Assembly (NCBI GenBank): GCA_910587695.1
Contig: CAJUNC010000004.1
Span: 1-64,000 of the forward strand
Length of the DNA: 64,000 nucleotides
Reading direction: 5' to 3'
DNA from: an uncultured Lactobacillus sp.
GTDB lineage: Bacteria > Bacillota > Bacilli > Lactobacillales > Lactobacillaceae
Shown here: positions 36,303 to 46,042 of the stretch, in pieces
Layout of the letters: each line of letters begins with the position of its first letter
How positions within the stretch are numbered: the stretch's first letter is position 1
Position numbers and translations under genes: made by a program
The notes under the pieces: model-generated
The model's input: the letters and a program-made list of their open reading frames with translations, nothing else
The model's database searches: none
What the model was told of the DNA's origin: nothing

Positions 36303-37889
36303 ATGAAAAAAATTGCAAAGACCTTATTTAGTTTGACACTTGGCTTGACCATTTTCGGTACCTCTGCTCAAGCTAAACAAACTTTACGTTGGAGTGAACC
36401 ATCCGAGATCCAGACCCTAGATCCGGCCCTATCCGTTGATACTACGAGTTCTGAGATGATGAGAAATAGCTACGAGGGACTCTATCGCTTTGAAAATAAC
36501 GGGCAAGTAAAAAAAGCCTTGGTCCAAAAAGAAACACGCTCTTCTGATGGGCTGACCTATACTTTTACTTTACAAAAGAATGCTAAATGGTCAAATGGTG
36601 AGCCTGTGACCGCCAAAGATTTTGTCTATTCTTGGCAACGTGCAGTAAACCCTGCTACTAAAGCTTCAAATGCACAACTCTTTGACGGTATCAAAAACGC
36701 CTCGGATATCATGGCTGGCAAGAAATCCCCTACTGAGCTTGGCGTAAATGCCGTTTCTTTACACACCTTAAAAGTCGAACTTGAAAAACCGCTCCCGTAC
36801 TTTCACTCCTTAGTGGTAGCCCCGATCTTTTCACCACTCAACCAAAAAGCTGTTGAAAAATACGGTAAAGATTATGGAACTTCCGCCACTAAAGCTGTTA
36901 CTAACGGTCCTTTTAGTGTCAAAGGCTGGACTGGTTCAAATCAAAAATGGCAGCTCGTCAAAAATAAACATTATTGGGATAAAAAACAAGTTAAACTCGA
37001 TCAAATCGACTTCTTGGTGACTAAAAGTACCGCAACTTCGTACAATATGTTTCAAAGTGGGCAACTTGATAAAACCGATCTAAGCCAAGACCAAGCGCGA
37101 CAGTTGCGTACAAATAAAGAATTTATTGCCCGTAAGCAAGCGCGGATGCAGTATCTGCAGTTCAATACTCAAGATCTCGTACTTAAAAACGTCAATGTCC
37201 GTAAGGCGCTGGCTTATGCGATCGATCGCAAACAGCTAGTCAACTCCATCCTAGCTGACGGTTCACTTCGCCCTAAGAGTTTTGTTCCTCAGGACTTGAT
37301 GACTTATAATGCTAAGGATTTCGCTAAAGTTTCCGGAACTAAAGCAAAAATAAGTTTTGATCGTAAAAAAGCACAACACTATCTCAAACTAGGACTAAAA
37401 GAGTTAGGTAAAAATGAACTTGAGTTACAATTGCTGGGGGATGATGATGATATCAGCAAAAAGGTCAACGAATATCTACAATCCCAATTAGAAGAAAATC
37501 TCCCTCACACCAAGGTCACGACACTAAATATCAACAAGAAAAGCCGGATCGAACGCATGAAAAAAGGCGAATTTGAAGTTGTCTTAACGGGCTGGGGCGC
37601 CGATTATCAAGATGCGACTAGCTTTTTAAACCTCTTACGTTCTGACAGTCCGTATAACTTTGGGAAGTGGGAAAACACTGACTATAATAAACTTCTGACC
37701 CGTGCTAAAGAGCAAACCGGTCAAAAACGCTTTTTGACATTGCTAAAAGCTGATGAGCTCATGACGGACGAACAAGCAGTCACTCCGCTTTATCAACCTG
37801 CCTTAGCAACACTTTTGAAAAAAGACGTTAAACATGTGATCTATGCCCCGATCGGCGGTTATAATTTTAAAAATGTCACTCTAAAATAA
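36303..37889 (+). CDS. Peptide ABC transporter substrate-binding protein (OppA/SBP_bac_5)
   Basis: This 528-residue extracellular binding protein of family SBP_bac_5 carries WSEPSEIQTLDPALSVDT near the mature start, the ATKAVTNGPFSVKGW segment, NVRKALAYAIDRK and a GWGADYQDATSFL motif. It should deliver oligopeptides to an Opp permease, which is not in this window. The signal peptide (FSLTLGLTIFGTSAQAKQ) has no lipobox Cys, so it is cleaved by signal peptidase I and not lipidated. That is unusual for a Gram-positive binding protein. The start is ATG 36303, 7 bp after GGAGG. It lies 60 bp behind the protease gene. Confidence 0.9.
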   Translation: MKKIAKTLFSLTLGLTIFGTSAQAKQTLRWSEPSEIQTLDPALSVDTTSSEMMRNSYEGLYRFENNGQVKKALVQKETRSSDGLTYTFTLQKNAKWSNGEPVTAKDFVYSWQRAVNPATKASNAQLFDGIKNASDIMAGKKSPTELGVNAVSLHTLKVELEKPLPYFHSLVVAPIFSPLNQKAVEKYGKDYGTSATKAVTNGPFSVKGWTGSNQKWQLVKNKHYWDKKQVKLDQIDFLVTKSTATSYNMFQSGQLDKTDLSQDQARQLRTNKEFIARKQARMQYLQFNTQDLVLKNVNVRKALAYAIDRKQLVNSILADGSLRPKSFVPQDLMTYNAKDFAKVSGTKAKISFDRKKAQHYLKLGLKELGKNELELQLLGDDDDISKKVNEYLQSQLEENLPHTKVTTLNINKKSRIERMKKGEFEVVLTGWGADYQDATSFLNLLRSDSPYNFGKWENTDYNKLLTRAKEQTGQKRFLTLLKADELMTDEQAVTPLYQPALATLLKKDVKHVIYAPIGGYNFKNVTLK

Positions 37890-37956
37890 GGCTCTAAAAA
37901 ATGCTTGATCAAATCTCTCCAAAATAATAGCTCCCGATCTTATGCCCCCTACCAGT

Positions 37957-38015
37957 AAATAATGAGGGACTCACTGCGATGCAAAATACGCATCATAGTG
38001 AGTCCCTCATTATTT
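37957..38015. repeat. Dispersed palindrome, copy B (terminator-like)
   Basis: AAATAATGAGGGACTCACT pairs with AGTGAGTCCCTCATTATTT, and inside it CGATGC with GCATCA around AAAATAC. It shares its core with copy A at 24815 and its outer design with copies C and D. It separates the convergent peptide-binding protein and guaB genes. Confidence 0.8.
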
Positions 38016-38057
38016 ATACGGCGCTGGCCGTATCATCTCATGATATTTTTTTATAAA

Positions 38058-39545
38058 TTAGCGAGTTGAATAGTTTGGTGCTTCCTTTGTGATCTGAACA
38101 TCGTGTGGATGTGATTCACGTAACCCAGCACCTGTGATCTGAACAAATTGAGCATTGTCGTTTAGATCTTTCAAGTTAGCTGCACCTACATAACCCATAC
38201 CAGCGCGAAGACCACCATCCATTTGATAGATGATATCTGCTACGCTACCTTTATAAGCAACACGTCCTTCGATACCTTCTGGAACTAACTTGTTAGCTTC
38301 ATTGACTCCACTTTGGAAGTAACGATCAGATGAACCATGTGTTGAATCCATTGCACCTAAACTACCCATACCACGATATGTCTTGAAACGACGTCCTTCG
38401 TAGATGATAGTTTCACCAGGCGCTTCATCAGTTCCGGCTAACATTGAACCTAACATAACAGCATTCCCACCAGCTGCTATTGCTTTGACGATCTCACCTG
38501 AATACTTGATCCCACCATCAGCGATGATCGCTTTACCATATTCACGAGCTACACTAGCAGCATCATAGATCGCTGTTAATTGTGGAACACCGACCCCAGC
38601 CACGATACGTGTCGTACAGATAGAACCTGGTCCGATACCAACTTTGACCACATCAACGCCAACATCAAACAAAGCGCGCGTTGCTTCGGCTGTGGCTACG
38701 TTTCCGGCGATCAAAGTTGCATCTGGGAAATGTTTTCTGATCTCTTTTATCTTGCGGATAACACCGGCTGAATGTCCGTGAGCTGTATCAATGACTAAAG
38801 CATCAGCCCCAGCATTCAATAATGCAGTTGCCCGTTCAAATGTATCACTAGTTACCCCCACAGCAGCAGCAACTAACAAGCGACCATGTTCATCTTTGGC
38901 CGCATCTGGGAATTCAACAACTTTTTCGATATCCTTGATCGTGATCAAACCTGTTAATTCGCCAGCTTCATTGACGATCGGTAACTTTTCGATCTTGTGT
39001 TGTTGTAAGATCGCTTCAGCTTTTTGTAAAGATGTTCCTTCTGGTGCAGTGATCAAGTTGCTCTTAGTCATAACTGCTCCGATCTCAACATTGTGATCAG
39101 ACACAAAACGAATGTCACGGTTTGTGATGATCCCACAGAATTTACGACTATCCATGGATTCAACGATCGGCACCCCGCTGATACGATATTTAGCCATCAA
39201 ACCCTCAGCTTCAGCAACAGTGTGCTTTGGGGTCAAGAAGAATGGATCAATGATAACGCCACTTTCAGAACGCTTTACTTTGTTGACTTCATCTGCTTGT
39301 TGTTCGATCGTCATATTTTTATGGATAACACCTAAACCACCTTGGCGTGCCATTGCGATCGCCATTGAAGATTCAGTAACTGTATCCATACCAGCACTGA
39401 TGATTGGGATATTTAATTTCAAATTTTTTGCGAGCTGAACACTCAAATCGACCTCATTTGGCAAAACATTACTTTCTGCCGGTATCAATAACACGTCATC
39501 AAACGTTAGACCTTTTTTTGTAAACTTAGTATCCCAATTGGACAT
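38058..39545 (-). CDS. guaB: Inosine-5'-monophosphate dehydrogenase
   Basis: This enzyme makes XMP from IMP in the first step to GMP. The protein has 495 residues. The (beta/alpha)8 barrel is interrupted by two CBS domains (about 95-210: FFLTPKHTVAEAEGLMAKY, LITAPEGTSLQKAEAIL). The catalytic loop GIGPGSICTTRIVAGVG (near 300) carries the active Cys. The flap has YRGMGSLGAMDS. The ATG start has a GGAGAG site. It appears monocistronic. Confidence 0.97.
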   Translation of the reverse strand: MSNWDTKFTKKGLTFDDVLLIPAESNVLPNEVDLSVQLAKNLKLNIPIISAGMDTVTESSMAIAMARQGGLGVIHKNMTIEQQADEVNKVKRSESGVIIDPFFLTPKHTVAEAEGLMAKYRISGVPIVESMDSRKFCGIITNRDIRFVSDHNVEIGAVMTKSNLITAPEGTSLQKAEAILQQHKIEKLPIVNEAGELTGLITIKDIEKVVEFPDAAKDEHGRLLVAAAVGVTSDTFERATALLNAGADALVIDTAHGHSAGVIRKIKEIRKHFPDATLIAGNVATAEATRALFDVGVDVVKVGIGPGSICTTRIVAGVGVPQLTAIYDAASVAREYGKAIIADGGIKYSGEIVKAIAAGGNAVMLGSMLAGTDEAPGETIIYEGRRFKTYRGMGSLGAMDSTHGSSDRYFQSGVNEANKLVPEGIEGRVAYKGSVADIIYQMDGGLRAGMGYVGAANLKDLNDNAQFVQITGAGLRESHPHDVQITKEAPNYSTR

Positions 39546-39667
39546 CGTAAACTCTCCTTTGTTTTAAATTATTATATTGTATTATAATTTACAAAAAAAT
39601 CTTTATAATTGCAAGTTTTTCTCACCTTATTTTTTGGAAAAATCTTTAATTTTACCGAAATTTTTTT

Positions 39668-42514
39668 CTAATCTTCGGAATCTGCAGGAAAGGCCTGCAG
39701 TTTTTCCATTATTTCAAACGGAAGTGGCTGTTCAAAGAGTAGATCCATTGCAACTGCTTTTTTGGATTTATTTTTAGTACCTAGTTCAATCTCCCGCACG
39801 CTTTCAGCAAGGATCTTAGCTTCTCCAACATAGTAAAATTCAGCGCCAAAAGCATCACTTGGCTTGATAAAGAGTGGCAATTTAACATACGGTATCCCGG
39901 TCTTGACACCTGCCAAAAGTTCTTTTACCTCTTTTGACGCTAATGATCTAGGACTTCGCGTATACCAGCGGATCGCACGATCATCTGTCAATGTATTTTG
40001 ATATCTCTTTTTTTCCTTTTGGTAAGTGATAAATATCGGGCACACATCATCGACCACACGATATCCATAGAGCGGGGCGCTGATATCCTTAGGCCAATCC
40101 AACAAGCGACATACATCTTTGCGCGTATATTTTTGATATAGCGTAAAGCGTTTTTGAGAGCGATAATCTTTACTCAACAAAAGCCCCGTTTCAATAATAT
40201 CTTCAACGTGTTGCTTAAATACCTGTTGGGATAAAGTCGCACTAAATGCGCTACTTAGACGATATTTTCCCTGCTCAAACGTGATCAAAGGTTTAGCACC
40301 ATACGTTTCGGAACGCAATTTCTTGCCTGCTTTGACTTCAAAAAAGCTCAATGACAAGATCGAACCTATCGAGGCCAAGACTTCATCATCCACATAGCAA
40401 CCCGCTTTAGTCAGGAGTTTACGATAGTCTTCTTGCGTCACTTCAGCTAGCAATAGTTGTTGTAACAGCAATAGTTCATGTTTACGCATCCCATTCATCA
40501 ATTCTTTTTCTAAAAAAGCGATAACTTGCTCAGCATATCGGGATAGCTCTTGCTTTACTCCTAATTTATCCAAAAAATCGGCATAGCTAACTAAGGTATT
40601 GCCCTGTGTAAAGATCCGCGGATCCAATTGACTATTACGATAAAAATCGCGTCGCATCGGTATACGCCCCAATTTTTGTGATAATTCAAAATAAGCTTCT
40701 TTTAGGTGCTTGAGTGAATCAAGTTTAGTTCTAGCGATCACAGCTAAGATCTTTTGATAGGCTATCTCATCAAAATTGATCGTTGATAAGCCATAGACGA
40801 CCTGCTCTTTTAAGTCAGCGACCAAACGATCTTTATTCAAAGAACGGTCATTGGTCAGAGCTTGTGGGATCAGATAGTTATTTTGATAGTTACCGATAAA
40901 ATCTAAGATCAAGGTACTCGTTTTCCCAGGAAATAATCTTAACCCCCGTCCCAATTGCTGAGTAAAGACGATCTTTGAACGAGTCTCGCGTAACAAAATT
41001 ATCTGATCGACACACGGGATATCGATCCCTTCATTAAAGATATCGACAGAGATCAAATATTTTAAGGCTCCACTTTCTAAACGTGCAACTGCTTGTTCTC
41101 TTTTAATGACACTATCTTCATTGGTCAAAGCTTGACTTGGATACCCAGCAGCAGTAAAGGATTTCGCTAGCTCCTTTGCTTCTTGTTGGCGACTACAAAA
41201 AACTAAGCCCCCCCGACTTTTAGTACTACCATAATACTCTAATTGCTTTAGAATATGGGCAACACGCTCAGGTGCAGCTAACTGCTTGAGCGGTGTTTTT
41301 TCCGTGATCATTTCCCCTTCAAATTCATAATCAGTCACACCTACATAATCAAACGGGCATAATAATTCAGCTGTCAAAGCTTCTTCTAATGAGATCTCAT
41401 AAGCCAGATTGTAATCAAAGCTACGATACACATTAAAATCGTCCATTCGTTCTGGTGTTGCAGTCATCCCTAAACAAAAAGCCGGCGTAAAATGATCCAT
41501 TACTTTTTGAAAAATAGGCGCTCCTAAATGATGAGCTTCATCAAACAAAATGTAATCAAACTCAGTCGGCAAAAATTTAGCCAAGGCCTCGTCTTTGGCC
41601 AATGATTGGACTGTAGCAAATAAATATTTAGCCTTAGTTTCATGTTTTTTACCAGAGTATGTCCCAAAATCGCTAGCTGGACCACCAATAACTTTTTGAA
41701 AACTAACTTTAGTCTTTTCTAAGATCTGTTCACGATGAACGATATACAAAAAGCGCTTAGGAGCATAAGCTTTAACATCAAAAGCTCCTAAATAAGTTTT
41801 TCCCGTTCCTGTAGCTGAGACCACTAACCCCTTAGTACTACCCTGAGCTCGCAAATTATCTAATTGCAGTAATGCTTCTTTTTGCATTCGATTAGGTAGA
41901 AGTTTTTCTTTTTTAAGGACAGTGTTTCTCACCGGGGGTCGGTAGCGCGCTTGATAAGCTGCGATCCAATCATCAGTCAAAGTAAATGCATCTTCATCTA
42001 GTCGTTTCAAGATCAGCGCTAATTGTTGTGTAAAATCGGCTTGTTCTTCGCTAGTCACTCGCAAAGTCAATTCACAGTTTTTCAACAAGGCATTTCGCGT
42101 AAAATTAGCACTTCCTACGTAAGCCGTTTGTTGTGAACCATGCCAAAAGAAATATCCTTTCATATGAAAGGCTTCTTTAGTCACGATCTTAGTCGCAACA
42201 TTGGGTAATTTTAACAACTCCGTAAATACGGCGGGCGCATTGAAGCCCAAATAATCGGCCGTTAAGATCGTTCCTGTCACACCTTTTTTGGCTATGCGTG
42301 CCAAAAGGGCTTTTAATGGCACTAACATGTCAACGGTCAAAAATGCTGGTGCTAGAATAAAACGATCACACGTCAATAACTCTTGTTGTAAATGACTCCA
42401 TAAAGTCTCATCTGGCTGATTAGTCAATAATTTAGGCACTGGTCCCTCTAACTTAGGTGCATATTTGCTATCATATAAGCTAGCTAAGATCGCATTTTTA
42501 AATTCTTCACTCAT
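39668..42514 (-). CDS. SF2 helicase with N-terminal PLD-like domain and DUF3427
   Basis: This is a large 948-residue protein. Residues 40-150 form a phospholipase-D-like domain: HMKG (His117, Lys119) and GSANFT (134-139); the Asp of the classic HKD motif is not evident. A DEAD/DEAH helicase core follows: ATGTGKT (234-240), DEAH (325-328), GMTATPERMD and the QQLGRGLR motif VI region. The last 350 residues are DUF3427-like. The build recalls restriction or repair helicase-nucleases acting on foreign or damaged DNA. It overlaps the preceding mutT-like gene by 4 bp (ATGA), so the two are translated together. The biological role is unknown; defence or repair are both possible. Confidence 0.88.
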   Translation of the reverse strand: MSEEFKNAILASLYDSKYAPKLEGPVPKLLTNQPDETLWSHLQQELLTCDRFILAPAFLTVDMLVPLKALLARIAKKGVTGTILTADYLGFNAPAVFTELLKLPNVATKIVTKEAFHMKGYFFWHGSQQTAYVGSANFTRNALLKNCELTLRVTSEEQADFTQQLALILKRLDEDAFTLTDDWIAAYQARYRPPVRNTVLKKEKLLPNRMQKEALLQLDNLRAQGSTKGLVVSATGTGKTYLGAFDVKAYAPKRFLYIVHREQILEKTKVSFQKVIGGPASDFGTYSGKKHETKAKYLFATVQSLAKDEALAKFLPTEFDYILFDEAHHLGAPIFQKVMDHFTPAFCLGMTATPERMDDFNVYRSFDYNLAYEISLEEALTAELLCPFDYVGVTDYEFEGEMITEKTPLKQLAAPERVAHILKQLEYYGSTKSRGGLVFCSRQQEAKELAKSFTAAGYPSQALTNEDSVIKREQAVARLESGALKYLISVDIFNEGIDIPCVDQIILLRETRSKIVFTQQLGRGLRLFPGKTSTLILDFIGNYQNNYLIPQALTNDRSLNKDRLVADLKEQVVYGLSTINFDEIAYQKILAVIARTKLDSLKHLKEAYFELSQKLGRIPMRRDFYRNSQLDPRIFTQGNTLVSYADFLDKLGVKQELSRYAEQVIAFLEKELMNGMRKHELLLLQQLLLAEVTQEDYRKLLTKAGCYVDDEVLASIGSILSLSFFEVKAGKKLRSETYGAKPLITFEQGKYRLSSAFSATLSQQVFKQHVEDIIETGLLLSKDYRSQKRFTLYQKYTRKDVCRLLDWPKDISAPLYGYRVVDDVCPIFITYQKEKKRYQNTLTDDRAIRWYTRSPRSLASKEVKELLAGVKTGIPYVKLPLFIKPSDAFGAEFYYVGEAKILAESVREIELGTKNKSKKAVAMDLLFEQPLPFEIMEKLQAFPADSED

Positions 42515-42912
42515 TCAAATTTCCTCAGATCTGTTTGTTTGATGACCTCTAAAACTGGTTCAGAGGGCTTGAGCCAAGTCACACTTTCCAGTTGCTCTGG
42601 TGTCAACCACCGATATTCACTAGCTGCCACTAATTTTAAATTATATGTCTTTAGTTTTGTCCAAAAAAAATCGATCTCTAACTCACCATATGGCGTTATA
42701 AAATAACGTGAAACATCGATCTTCTCCAACACTTCACATTGATCACCCAGTTCTTCGGCAACTTCTCTTTGACAAGCTTGTTTAGGTGTTTCTTTGGGCT
42801 CGAGTTTACCACCAGGGAATTCCCAAAAGCCTCCGCCAAGGCGGTCATTTTTTCGTTTGGCAGCTAAGATCTTACCATCCGAAACGATCACAGCAGCTGC
42901 TACTTTTATCAT
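42511..42912 (-). CDS. NUDIX hydrolase, MutT-like
   Basis: This 133-residue protein has a complete NUDIX box: GKLEPKETPKQACQREVAEE (36-55, quoted in part), ending ELGD. MutT-type enzymes cleave oxidised dGTP or other nucleoside diphosphate derivatives. The opening IKVAAAVIVSDGKILAAKRK and the GGFWEFPGGK run are typical of 8-oxo-dGTP diphosphatases. The 4-bp overlap with the helicase gene suggests a common function. In this setting it may clean the nucleotide pool, or act on a nucleotide signal (inference). Confidence 0.9.
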   Translation of the reverse strand: MIKVAAAVIVSDGKILAAKRKNDRLGGGFWEFPGGKLEPKETPKQACQREVAEELGDQCEVLEKIDVSRYFITPYGELEIDFFWTKLKTYNLKLVAASEYRWLTPEQLESVTWLKPSEPVLEVIKQTDLRKFE

Positions 42913-42955
42913 TAGATCACCTCATCAAATTATATTTTGAGCAACATTTTAAACT

Positions 42956-42994
42956 TTAAAAAAGAAGAAATCAAGTTGCACCTTGATCTCTTCT
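42956..42994 (-). terminator. Terminator after the second HlyC/CorC-family gene
   Basis: On the minus strand GAAGAGATCAAG pairs with CTTGATTTCTTC around 6 nt, followed by six T. Confidence 0.85.
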
Positions 42995-43000
42995 AATCGT

Positions 43001-44341
43001 TTAACTCTCGGTTTTTTCTTCACTTTCTTGATGTGGGCTGACTTCCATCCATTCGATATAGTTCCGGCTAAAATCAGTAACTTTGATATCAAAGTCGCCT
43101 AAAGAGATGACCGTTCCCAATTCAACTTTATAATTTTCTAAAAGATAACCTGCGATCGTTACACTTTCAGCTTCTTGGAAATCATTGGTATAAAAGTCAA
43201 AGAAGCGTTGGAAATCATAAAGAGTCGTTTTGCCTGAAACACGATAGGTCCCATCATGATTATCCACGATATCTTCTTGGATAACATCATCAGCTTCATC
43301 ACGCACAGTGCCAAATAATTCTTCATAGATATCACGGTCGGTTACGATCCCACTAGTTCCACCGTATTCATCCAACACGACTACGATCGGCGTTTGCTTT
43401 TGGATCATACTTTGGAGTAATTTTTGGATCGGAGTAACTTCTGGGACTGTGATGATCGTCCGCATCAATTTACTTACCCGAACTGTATCATCAACTTGGG
43501 CCTGGCGGATCATATCATAGATATAAACATAGCCCAAGATCTTATCTTTATCATTATTTGCCACTACAGGATAGCGCGTATATTTTTTACGCAGATACTT
43601 TTCGATCACATCATGTACTGTATCTGTGATATCAACGACCTCCAAACTCGTCCGGTCGACCATGATATCTTTAGCGACCTTATCGTTGAACTCAAAAGCA
43701 CGTTGCATATATACAAAATCATCTTTATCGATCGCACCACCAGTCACCGCATTGCGTGAAATACTCAAGATCTCACTTTGCGATAAAACATCTTGACCTT
43801 CACCAGCTGGTTTTAAACCGACTAAACGCACGATCCCAGAAGCTGAGGCATTTAGCAACCATACAAATGGGTAAAATGCCACGTGGAAGTAGTGCAATGG
43901 CGTTACAATAAACATCATCACTTTTAATGGCATATCGATACTGATATTTTTAGGCACGATCTCCGTTACGACCACTTCAAGATACGTTAAGATCACGACC
44001 CCTAAGATCGCGCTAATCGCTACCGTTGTCGCATGGTTGATCGGCATAAAGCCCAAAACATCCGTCAAGATCTTGGTCAAGGTATCAGCCCCGATCCAAC
44101 CTAAAATGATCCCTGTCGTCGAGATCCCTACCTGAGTCGTTGAAAGATACTCATTCATGTTGGTGACCATCTTTAAGGCTAATTTTAACTTTCGTTGGTT
44201 ACCTTCCTCGTTCTCTAGCGCACTTTCGATCGCACTTTTACGTACCGACACGATCGCAAACTCTGCCGCCACAAAGAAGGCGGCAAAATAAAAAACAATT
44301 AAAATGATGATCAGATTCGTTATCGCCTGACCACTAGACAT
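43001..44341 (-). CDS. CNNM/HlyC-CorC family membrane protein with CBS pair (second copy)
   Basis: This 446-residue protein has the full family layout: DUF21 with four hydrophobic segments (about 8-190; FFVAAEFAIVSVRKS, STTQVGISTTGIILGWIG), two CBS domains (about 205-335; IMVDRTSLEVVDI, VVLDEYGGTSGIVT) and a CorC_HlyC domain (about 350-435; YRVSGKTTLYDFQ). It probably moves Mg2+ or a similar ion. I place the start at ATG 44341 after GGAG; an upstream in-frame ATG at 44362 overlaps that site. Compared with the paralogue at 3124, it keeps a complete DUF21. Confidence 0.9.
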   Translation of the reverse strand: MSSGQAITNLIIILIVFYFAAFFVAAEFAIVSVRKSAIESALENEEGNQRKLKLALKMVTNMNEYLSTTQVGISTTGIILGWIGADTLTKILTDVLGFMPINHATTVAISAILGVVILTYLEVVVTEIVPKNISIDMPLKVMMFIVTPLHYFHVAFYPFVWLLNASASGIVRLVGLKPAGEGQDVLSQSEILSISRNAVTGGAIDKDDFVYMQRAFEFNDKVAKDIMVDRTSLEVVDITDTVHDVIEKYLRKKYTRYPVVANNDKDKILGYVYIYDMIRQAQVDDTVRVSKLMRTIITVPEVTPIQKLLQSMIQKQTPIVVVLDEYGGTSGIVTDRDIYEELFGTVRDEADDVIQEDIVDNHDGTYRVSGKTTLYDFQRFFDFYTNDFQEAESVTIAGYLLENYKVELGTVISLGDFDIKVTDFSRNYIEWMEVSPHQESEEKTES

Positions 44342-44454
44342 ATTAACTCCATCTCCATTCAAAAAATAGTTATCTTATTGATTCTGGCTATCACAATAAC
44401 AGTCAAAGTCCAGTCTCGTTTCTACTATAGACAATCATATCATTTTTTTGAGCA

Positions 44455-44488
44455 AAAAGCACCTAAGCGAATAACCCCTAGGTGCTTT
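44455..44488 (-). terminator. Terminator of the metNIQ operon
   Basis: AAAGCACCTA pairs with TAGGTGCTTT; on the minus strand a run of T follows. Confidence 0.85.
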
Positions 44489-44495
44489 AGGACAA

Positions 44496-45314
44496 TTATT
44501 TAGTTGCAGGGATCACGGCGCCGTCAAATTCTTTTTCGATCCATTTTTGAGTTGATTTGGATTGAAGTACTTTGACTAATTTCTTGATCGCTTTATTGTT
44601 CTTTTCACTCTTACGAACAGCAATGATATTTACATAAGGTGAATTCTTCTTTTCTAGTGCGATCGCCTTCTTAGTAGGATCGATCCCGGCTTGAACTGCA
44701 TAGTTAGCATTGATGACTGTTGCATCAGCTTCATTTGATTCATAGAGTTTAGGCATCAATTTAGCTTCAAATGTGTGTTTGAATTTGATATTTTTCTTGT
44801 TAGTTTTGATATCTTCAAAGGTTGCGCTCGTCAAGTTCGTTCCTTTCTTCAAGGTGATCAGTCCAGCATCTTTAAAGATCTGTAATACACGACCATAATC
44901 AGCAACGTTACTTGAAACATAGACCGTTGCATTCTTTGGTAAGTCTTTTAGACTCTTATATTTCTTAGAATAGACCCCGATCGGTTCGAGGTGAACGCCA
45001 CCAACATTGATCAAAGTCCCATTATTTTTTTTGTTCCAGTTATCTAAAAACGGTATGTGTTGGAAGTAGTTTGCATCCAATTCTTTATTAGCTAAAGCCT
45101 TGTTTGGCAAGATATAGTCATTAAAGACTTTAACTTTTAAATCAACGCCTTGCTTTTTCAATTCTGGTTTCACATGTTCTAAGATCTTAGCATGTGGTTC
45201 AGCTGAAGCCCCGACGGTCAAGGTCGTGTCTGCTTTAGCTGTATTAGCTACCCCTAAAAGCAAAGCTGTCGCTGCAACTGTAATACCTAATAAACGCTTG
45301 ATACCTTTTTTCAT
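44496..45314 (-). CDS. metQ: Methionine ABC transporter substrate-binding protein (NlpA/MetQ family)
   Basis: This 272-residue binding protein belongs to the NlpA family: TTLTVGASAEPHAKILEHVKP at the mature start, DANYFQHIPFLDNWN near 85, NATVYVSSNVADYGRVLQIFKDAGLI in the middle (quoted in part). It should capture methionine for MetNI. The signal peptide ends GVANTAKAD and has no lipobox Cys, unlike most MetQ lipoproteins; how it stays near the permease is unclear. The start is ATG 45314 with GGAGGAG upstream. It is third in the metN-metI-metQ operon, which is headed by a T-box. Confidence 0.9.
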   Translation of the reverse strand: MKKGIKRLLGITVAATALLLGVANTAKADTTLTVGASAEPHAKILEHVKPELKKQGVDLKVKVFNDYILPNKALANKELDANYFQHIPFLDNWNKKNNGTLINVGGVHLEPIGVYSKKYKSLKDLPKNATVYVSSNVADYGRVLQIFKDAGLITLKKGTNLTSATFEDIKTNKKNIKFKHTFEAKLMPKLYESNEADATVINANYAVQAGIDPTKKAIALEKKNSPYVNIIAVRKSEKNNKAIKKLVKVLQSKSTQKWIEKEFDGAVIPATK

Positions 45315-45355
45315 AGTGATCTCCTCCATAAATGTTTATTTTTTATAATTATTAA

Positions 45356-46042
45356 CTAACGCTTGTCGATCTTGCGAACTGAAAAGTCGCCTAGATATTG
45401 GAATACAAAGACGATGACCACGATCACTGCTGTGGCAACTAAAGTGATCGCATTATTGTAAGATTGGAACCCATCAGTATAGGCCAATTGTCCCAGACCA
45501 CCAGCTCCGATCGCACCGGCCATGGCCGTATATCCGATCAATGAGATCGCCGTGACCGTGATCCCAGAAACTAAAGCTGGTAAACTTTCGGGGATCAGAA
45601 CTTTATAAACGATCTGCCATTTTGTTGCTCCCATCGCATCAGCCGCTTCGATCACGCCCCCATCAACTTCATGGAAGGCTAGTTCAACTAGGCGGGCATA
45701 AAACGGAGCTGCTGAGATGACTAACGATGGGATCGCTGCTTTAGCACCCGTGATCGCACCAACAATTACTTGGGTAACTGGTAGTAACAAGACGATCAAG
45801 ATGATAAAGGGGATAGAGCGGAAAACATTGACAAACAATGCCACGATCCAATTTAAAGCTCTTACTGCAAAGCTCTTACTATCTGATGTTTCATAAAGTA
45901 ACAGACCTAATAATAATCCTAAAATTGCTACGATCGCCACCGAAACAACGGTCATCCAAACTGTTTCCCAAGTAGCAGCCCAAAGATCGGGCCAATTCAC
46001 GTTCTTAAATTCAAAATATGATGCTAAACCTTGACTATCCAT
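45356..46042 (-). CDS. metI: Methionine ABC transporter permease
   Basis: This 228-residue permease has five hydrophobic segments. The EAA-type loop (EAADAMGATKWQIVYKVLIPESLPALVSG, in part) contacts MetN. The FVNVFRSIPFIILIVLLLP and GAIGAGGLGQLA segments are typical of MetI. It overlaps the end of metN by 8 bp, which points to coupled translation. It works with MetN and MetQ in methionine uptake. Confidence 0.95.
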   Translation of the reverse strand: MDSQGLASYFEFKNVNWPDLWAATWETVWMTVVSVAIVAILGLLLGLLLYETSDSKSFAVRALNWIVALFVNVFRSIPFIILIVLLLPVTQVIVGAITGAKAAIPSLVISAAPFYARLVELAFHEVDGGVIEAADAMGATKWQIVYKVLIPESLPALVSGITVTAISLIGYTAMAGAIGAGGLGQLAYTDGFQSYNNAITLVATAVIVVIVFVFQYLGDFSVRKIDKR

